Assembly (NCBI GenBank): GCA_964526475.1
Contig: CAZGKF010000082.1
Location: forward strand, 1 to 7,948
Direction: 5' to 3'
Length of the DNA: 7,948 nucleotides
From: CAYVTV01 sp964526475
GTDB lineage: Bacteria > Bacteroidota > Bacteroidia > Bacteroidales > GCA-2748055
Shown: one piece after another, positions 5,118 to 7,948 of the stretch
Layout of the letters: every line of letters starts with the position of its first letter
How positions within the stretch are numbered: the stretch's first letter is position 1
Notes under the pieces: generated by a model
Databases searched by the model: none
What the model saw: only the letters and a program-made list of their open reading frames with translations
Told to the model about the DNA's origin: nothing
Position numbers and translations under genes: made by a program

Positions 5118-7658
5118 TTATAATAACTGACCAAAAAACAGGGCGTTTATGAACACTTTTTCCGTACCGTACCATATAGCCCTGAAATTTGTGTTATCGT
5201 AAATTGATATAATTTTATTCCTGTGAACGCTTACAAAAGGATTGCCTTTAACCCTGTCTTCATTTTTCGGTATGCAATACCCGCTTAACAAAGGTTTATC
5301 GGTGTAAACGACAGGATTATTATAAATATCAGAATTGCGTTTAGCGACGGAATTGGATGTTTTAAAAACAGGTAAATTATCCCGTTTATAGCCAAAGCAA
5401 AGAGGGTGGGTAAGATCCATCCGGGTCTCAAATATAGCCCCCCGAATCAGTTTGACTGCGTTATCTGCAGATCTGTCTGAATACTGTCCTTCTGTTTTAT
5501 CGCTGGAAATTTGTGGGACAAATTCAATTTCTGCCAGTTTATTATTTACAAGCCAATTATTCCCGCTTCCATATGCAATTATAGTTCCTCCCTTATTGTT
5601 CCATGTCTTTATGTTTTCCAAACCGGCTTCACTGATTTGAGGATTACCAGCGATGATGATGACATTATAGCGGTTGAGATCAATGGAGCCCATCCTGTCT
5701 GCTGTAACATTTGTTACGGGGATATTGAATCTTTTATCCAGTAAATGCCATATTTCTCCGGTTTGAAAATGGCCCAGTCCATTGCCAACAAGCATCAGAG
5801 CTTTTGGTTTCTCAAGGATACGAAATGCATTGCTTCCAAGGTCAATGCCTTCAAGTGTTTTTCCGGTAGTTACACCATATATTGTAATCCCACATTCCCG
5901 GGCTATCGATTCCATCAATTTCTGAATTTCATCAGCAGGCATAACCTGATCAAATGATGTAACCATTATTGTTCCGTAGGTGAATCTTTTTCCGGAACCT
6001 CCCACATCAGTTACAAATTCATCGGTAGAGACTCTAACTGTCAAGTCTTCATCATGAAGCCGATAGAGTGCTTTTGGGGTATAATATTCGCTCCAGTCAA
6101 AAAGATATGCATAGGTATTACCAGATGCAATAAGCTTACCACTTTTTGCCGGAGCCTCTGATAGTTCAGTACCAGTAATCCCTGTCATTTCCTTTTCTGA
6201 ATATAATGGTGCATAAGGAATATTGAAAGACATAGGTAATATCCAGGTGGAAACATCATAGAAGGAACTATCGTTAAACTCCAGTATTGGTTCAAACAAA
6301 CTTCTGATAAGCCTGAATTCCCCTTGTTTTAATGGAACCACATAACTTGTACCGGCCTCGTATTCTATATTGTTCCTGGTGATAGTTTTATCCAGTTTAA
6401 AAACTTTTATCTGATGCTGCAGCAGGATACTGATAAATTCCGAGGTTCGCGCATTATCTGATGGTTCTGAGAAAATATATGCTTTGACAGGAAATTTCCC
6501 TGCTTCGGTAATGGCATCCCTGTAAAATCTTCTCTGACTGTCAAGCAGTTTTTCTCTCATTTCCAAACCGGCTTCCAGAGTTGAGAGTGAAACCGTAAAT
6601 TGATTTTTTATTGCAAAGGGAAATGATTTAATCCCGGAAGGGGTCTCCCTCAGGTGTCCCCTTAATCCTGCCTGTTCAAAAAGAATACCTATCGATCCTT
6701 TAATATCGGGATATGATGATCCTTTCCCAACGTAAAAATCATCAAAACTTTCTTCAGCATAATATAAGGCTGGAGTCTGATTGAAATATTTTTCATGATA
6801 TTTAGCTATTTCAGCTGTAAGATCATAGTTTTCACCGGGAACAAGCGGATTATTTCTGCTTGGGATCCCGGGTTGGAAAAAGAAGGTAGAATGAGCTCCC
6901 ATTTCGTGATTATCGGCTACAATTACTGGTCTCCATTTATGAAAAGATCCCACCCTGCCTCTTGATTCAGGATGCTGAAGCAGAAGCCAGTCGCGGTTAA
7001 GGTCAAACCAGTAATGATTTGTCCTGCCTCCGGGCCAGGGCTCACGGAATTCCCAGGAATTGGGATCCGGATTGTCGTTCAGGCTCCTGGTGGCATTTAC
7101 CCATGTTGAATGACGATGCATCCCATCGGGATTAAGACAGGGATCAATAAGGATAATGGCGTTTTGAAGTAACTCATCCAATTTTCCTCCTTCTCCGGCG
7201 GTGAGATAATATGCTGTTAAAAGTGAAGCATTCTGGGCACTTGATTCATTGCCATGCACACCATAACCAAGTTTAATAATTATGGGCATATTTTTTATGT
7301 CAAGATTACCAGACTTCTCCGGGTCACATAGCAGAAGATGTTTCTGACGTATGTTTTCCAGGTTTTGTAAATTTTGCGGGGAACTGATTATTAATTCTCC
7401 AAGCGGTCGGTTCTCATGACTTCTACCATATTCTTCCCATATAGCCCTGTCGGAAGTCTTTGCCAGTTCGAGCATATAATAATATAATTTATCATGACTG
7501 ACATGCCACTCTCCGACTTCATGGCCCAGAAATTTTTTTGGTGTTGGGATCTGAGGATTATACCTAATATCCGCTGGCAGGTAAGTAATGGGAGCTACCT
7601 GTGCCAGGATTATGCTGCCAAAGAACAGTGCTGCCAGAGAAAATGCATACTTTTTCAT
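5118..7658 (-). CDS. Exported M14-family zinc carboxypeptidase
   Basis: This 846-residue exported metallopeptidase has a signal peptide at residues 1-20 (MKKYAF, hydrophobic core, IILAQ). The M14 carboxypeptidase domain spans about 50-375. Zinc ligands are readable as H135 and E138 (GVHGNES) and H251 (DNHEMG). NPDG is at 176-179, the substrate-carboxylate pair N221-R222 lies in FDLNRDW, R191 is a candidate for the oxyanion arginine, and E328 (ILFEQAG) fits the general base. The catalytic set is therefore complete. The C-terminal half resembles the class I glutamine-amidotransferase-like domain seen in large Bacteroidota M14 proteins (about 610-730, with ALMLVGNGLG and YNVIIIAGNP), probably non-catalytic. 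It ends in VFINALFFGQLL, with no type IX sorting domain. The ATG directly precedes the signal peptide. It is first in a probable two-gene unit with the phosphoesterase. A role in peptide scavenging or envelope peptide trimming is inferred, not shown. Confidence 0.93.
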   Translation of the reverse strand: MKKYAFSLAALFFGSIILAQVAPITYLPADIRYNPQIPTPKKFLGHEVGEWHVSHDKLYYYMLELAKTSDRAIWEEYGRSHENRPLGELIISSPQNLQNLENIRQKHLLLCDPEKSGNLDIKNMPIIIKLGYGVHGNESSAQNASLLTAYYLTAGEGGKLDELLQNAIILIDPCLNPDGMHRHSTWVNATRSLNDNPDPNSWEFREPWPGGRTNHYWFDLNRDWLLLQHPESRGRVGSFHKWRPVIVADNHEMGAHSTFFFQPGIPSRNNPLVPGENYDLTAEIAKYHEKYFNQTPALYYAEESFDDFYVGKGSSYPDIKGSIGILFEQAGLRGHLRETPSGIKSFPFAIKNQFTVSLSTLEAGLEMREKLLDSQRRFYRDAITEAGKFPVKAYIFSEPSDNARTSEFISILLQHQIKVFKLDKTITRNNIEYEAGTSYVVPLKQGEFRLIRSLFEPILEFNDSSFYDVSTWILPMSFNIPYAPLYSEKEMTGITGTELSEAPAKSGKLIASGNTYAYLFDWSEYYTPKALYRLHDEDLTVRVSTDEFVTDVGGSGKRFTYGTIMVTSFDQVMPADEIQKLMESIARECGITIYGVTTGKTLEGIDLGSNAFRILEKPKALMLVGNGLGHFQTGEIWHLLDKRFNIPVTNVTADRMGSIDLNRYNVIIIAGNPQISEAGLENIKTWNNKGGTIIAYGSGNNWLVNNKLAEIEFVPQISSDKTEGQYSDRSADNAVKLIRGAIFETRMDLTHPLCFGYKRDNLPVFKTSNSVAKRNSDIYNNPVVYTDKPLLSGYCIPKNEDRVKGNPFVSVHRNKIISIYDNTNFRAIWYGTEKVFINALFFGQLL

Positions 7659-7948
7659 AGGGAAAAAATTTATATTTTAATAATGTGTTACTTCAGTATA
7701 AAAAGAGTGGAAAGATATAAAAAAAATGAGTACCGACCATTTCAATATTGAGGTTCTAAGAGAAAAGTAATTTAAACAGAGTCTTTGAAATGATGAGCTT
7801 ATCTGCTCCTGACTTCGACACTTTCCTTAGTCATATTTTTTAATTCTCATCTTTTTAGTACCTTACATCTAATATTCTTGTATTATTTGGCAGAAATTCC
7901 AAAAAACAAATAATAAACAATAACAAAATTATAAATACGAAACACACT
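7659..7948. other. AT-rich intergenic region upstream of the M14 peptidase gene
   Basis: No gene is recognisable on either strand here. The longest candidates are a plus-strand frame of 17 codons from an ATG pair near 7790, and a minus-strand frame of 23 codons from a TTG near 7750. The region presumably carries the promoter of the peptidase operon. The only exact TAnnTTTG match on the minus strand is TAATTTTG at 7924-7931, about 265 bp upstream of the start and too near the window edge to check its -33 partner. Closer matches (TACTTTTC, TATCTTTC, TAAATTTT) are imperfect and lack a TTTG partner. No convincing terminator is seen. Confidence 0.6.

Noticed and set aside
7680..7750. Minus-strand 23-codon frame from a TTG with a hydrophobic stretch (MKWSVLIFFISF)
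   Set aside because: It is too short, begins with a rare start codon, has no ribosome-binding site, and lies in AT-rich DNA where hydrophobic translations arise by chance.
7742..7751. Perfect 10-bp palindrome TCAATATTGA upstream of the M14 peptidase gene
   Set aside because: Several 10-bp palindromes are expected by chance in a window of this size, and it is not aligned with a promoter element.

Overview
The window looks like ordinary chromosome from a member of the Bacteroidota, probably Bacteroidales or a related order. Three things suggest this: a PorQ-type protein of the type IX secretion system, which is confined to this phylum; a cytidylate kinase with the P-loop form GYSSCGKST; and a textbook Bacteroidota promoter (TTTG, 20-nt gap, TAnnTTTG) in front of porQ. 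Intergenic DNA is AT-rich, and Shine-Dalgarno sites are mostly absent, as expected for the group. I see no transposase, integrase, phage gene, CRISPR array, tRNA or rRNA.

Layout: positions 1-146 hold two arrays of 8-bp repeats in opposite orientation, just downstream of cmk. On the minus strand, porQ (start about 2095) is followed by cmk (850 to 164). A divergent promoter region at about 2096-2184 separates porQ from a plus-strand GT-B glycosyltransferase (2185-3300). Positions 3301-3493 form a convergent gap whose minus strand encodes a tiny CxxC-x10-CxxC zinc ribbon with no good start codon. Two exported enzymes follow on the minus strand, apparently as one transcription unit read from right to left: a large M14-type zinc carboxypeptidase (7658 to 5118) and a calcineurin-like phosphoesterase (5086 to 3494), 31 bp apart. 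The last 290 bp are AT-rich and carry no recognisable gene.

How the genes relate: cmk supplies (d)CDP for nucleic-acid and lipid synthesis, and PorQ belongs to the cell-surface complex that finishes type IX cargo. Their adjacency recurs in Bacteroidota but has no obvious biochemical logic. The peptidase and the phosphoesterase both have signal peptides and probably work in the envelope or outside the cell. Neither ends in a recognisable type IX C-terminal sorting domain. I find no convincing new multi-gene system. The points most worth a second look are the paired octanucleotide arrays, the zinc-ribbon remnant or microprotein, and the promoter that moves the porQ start.
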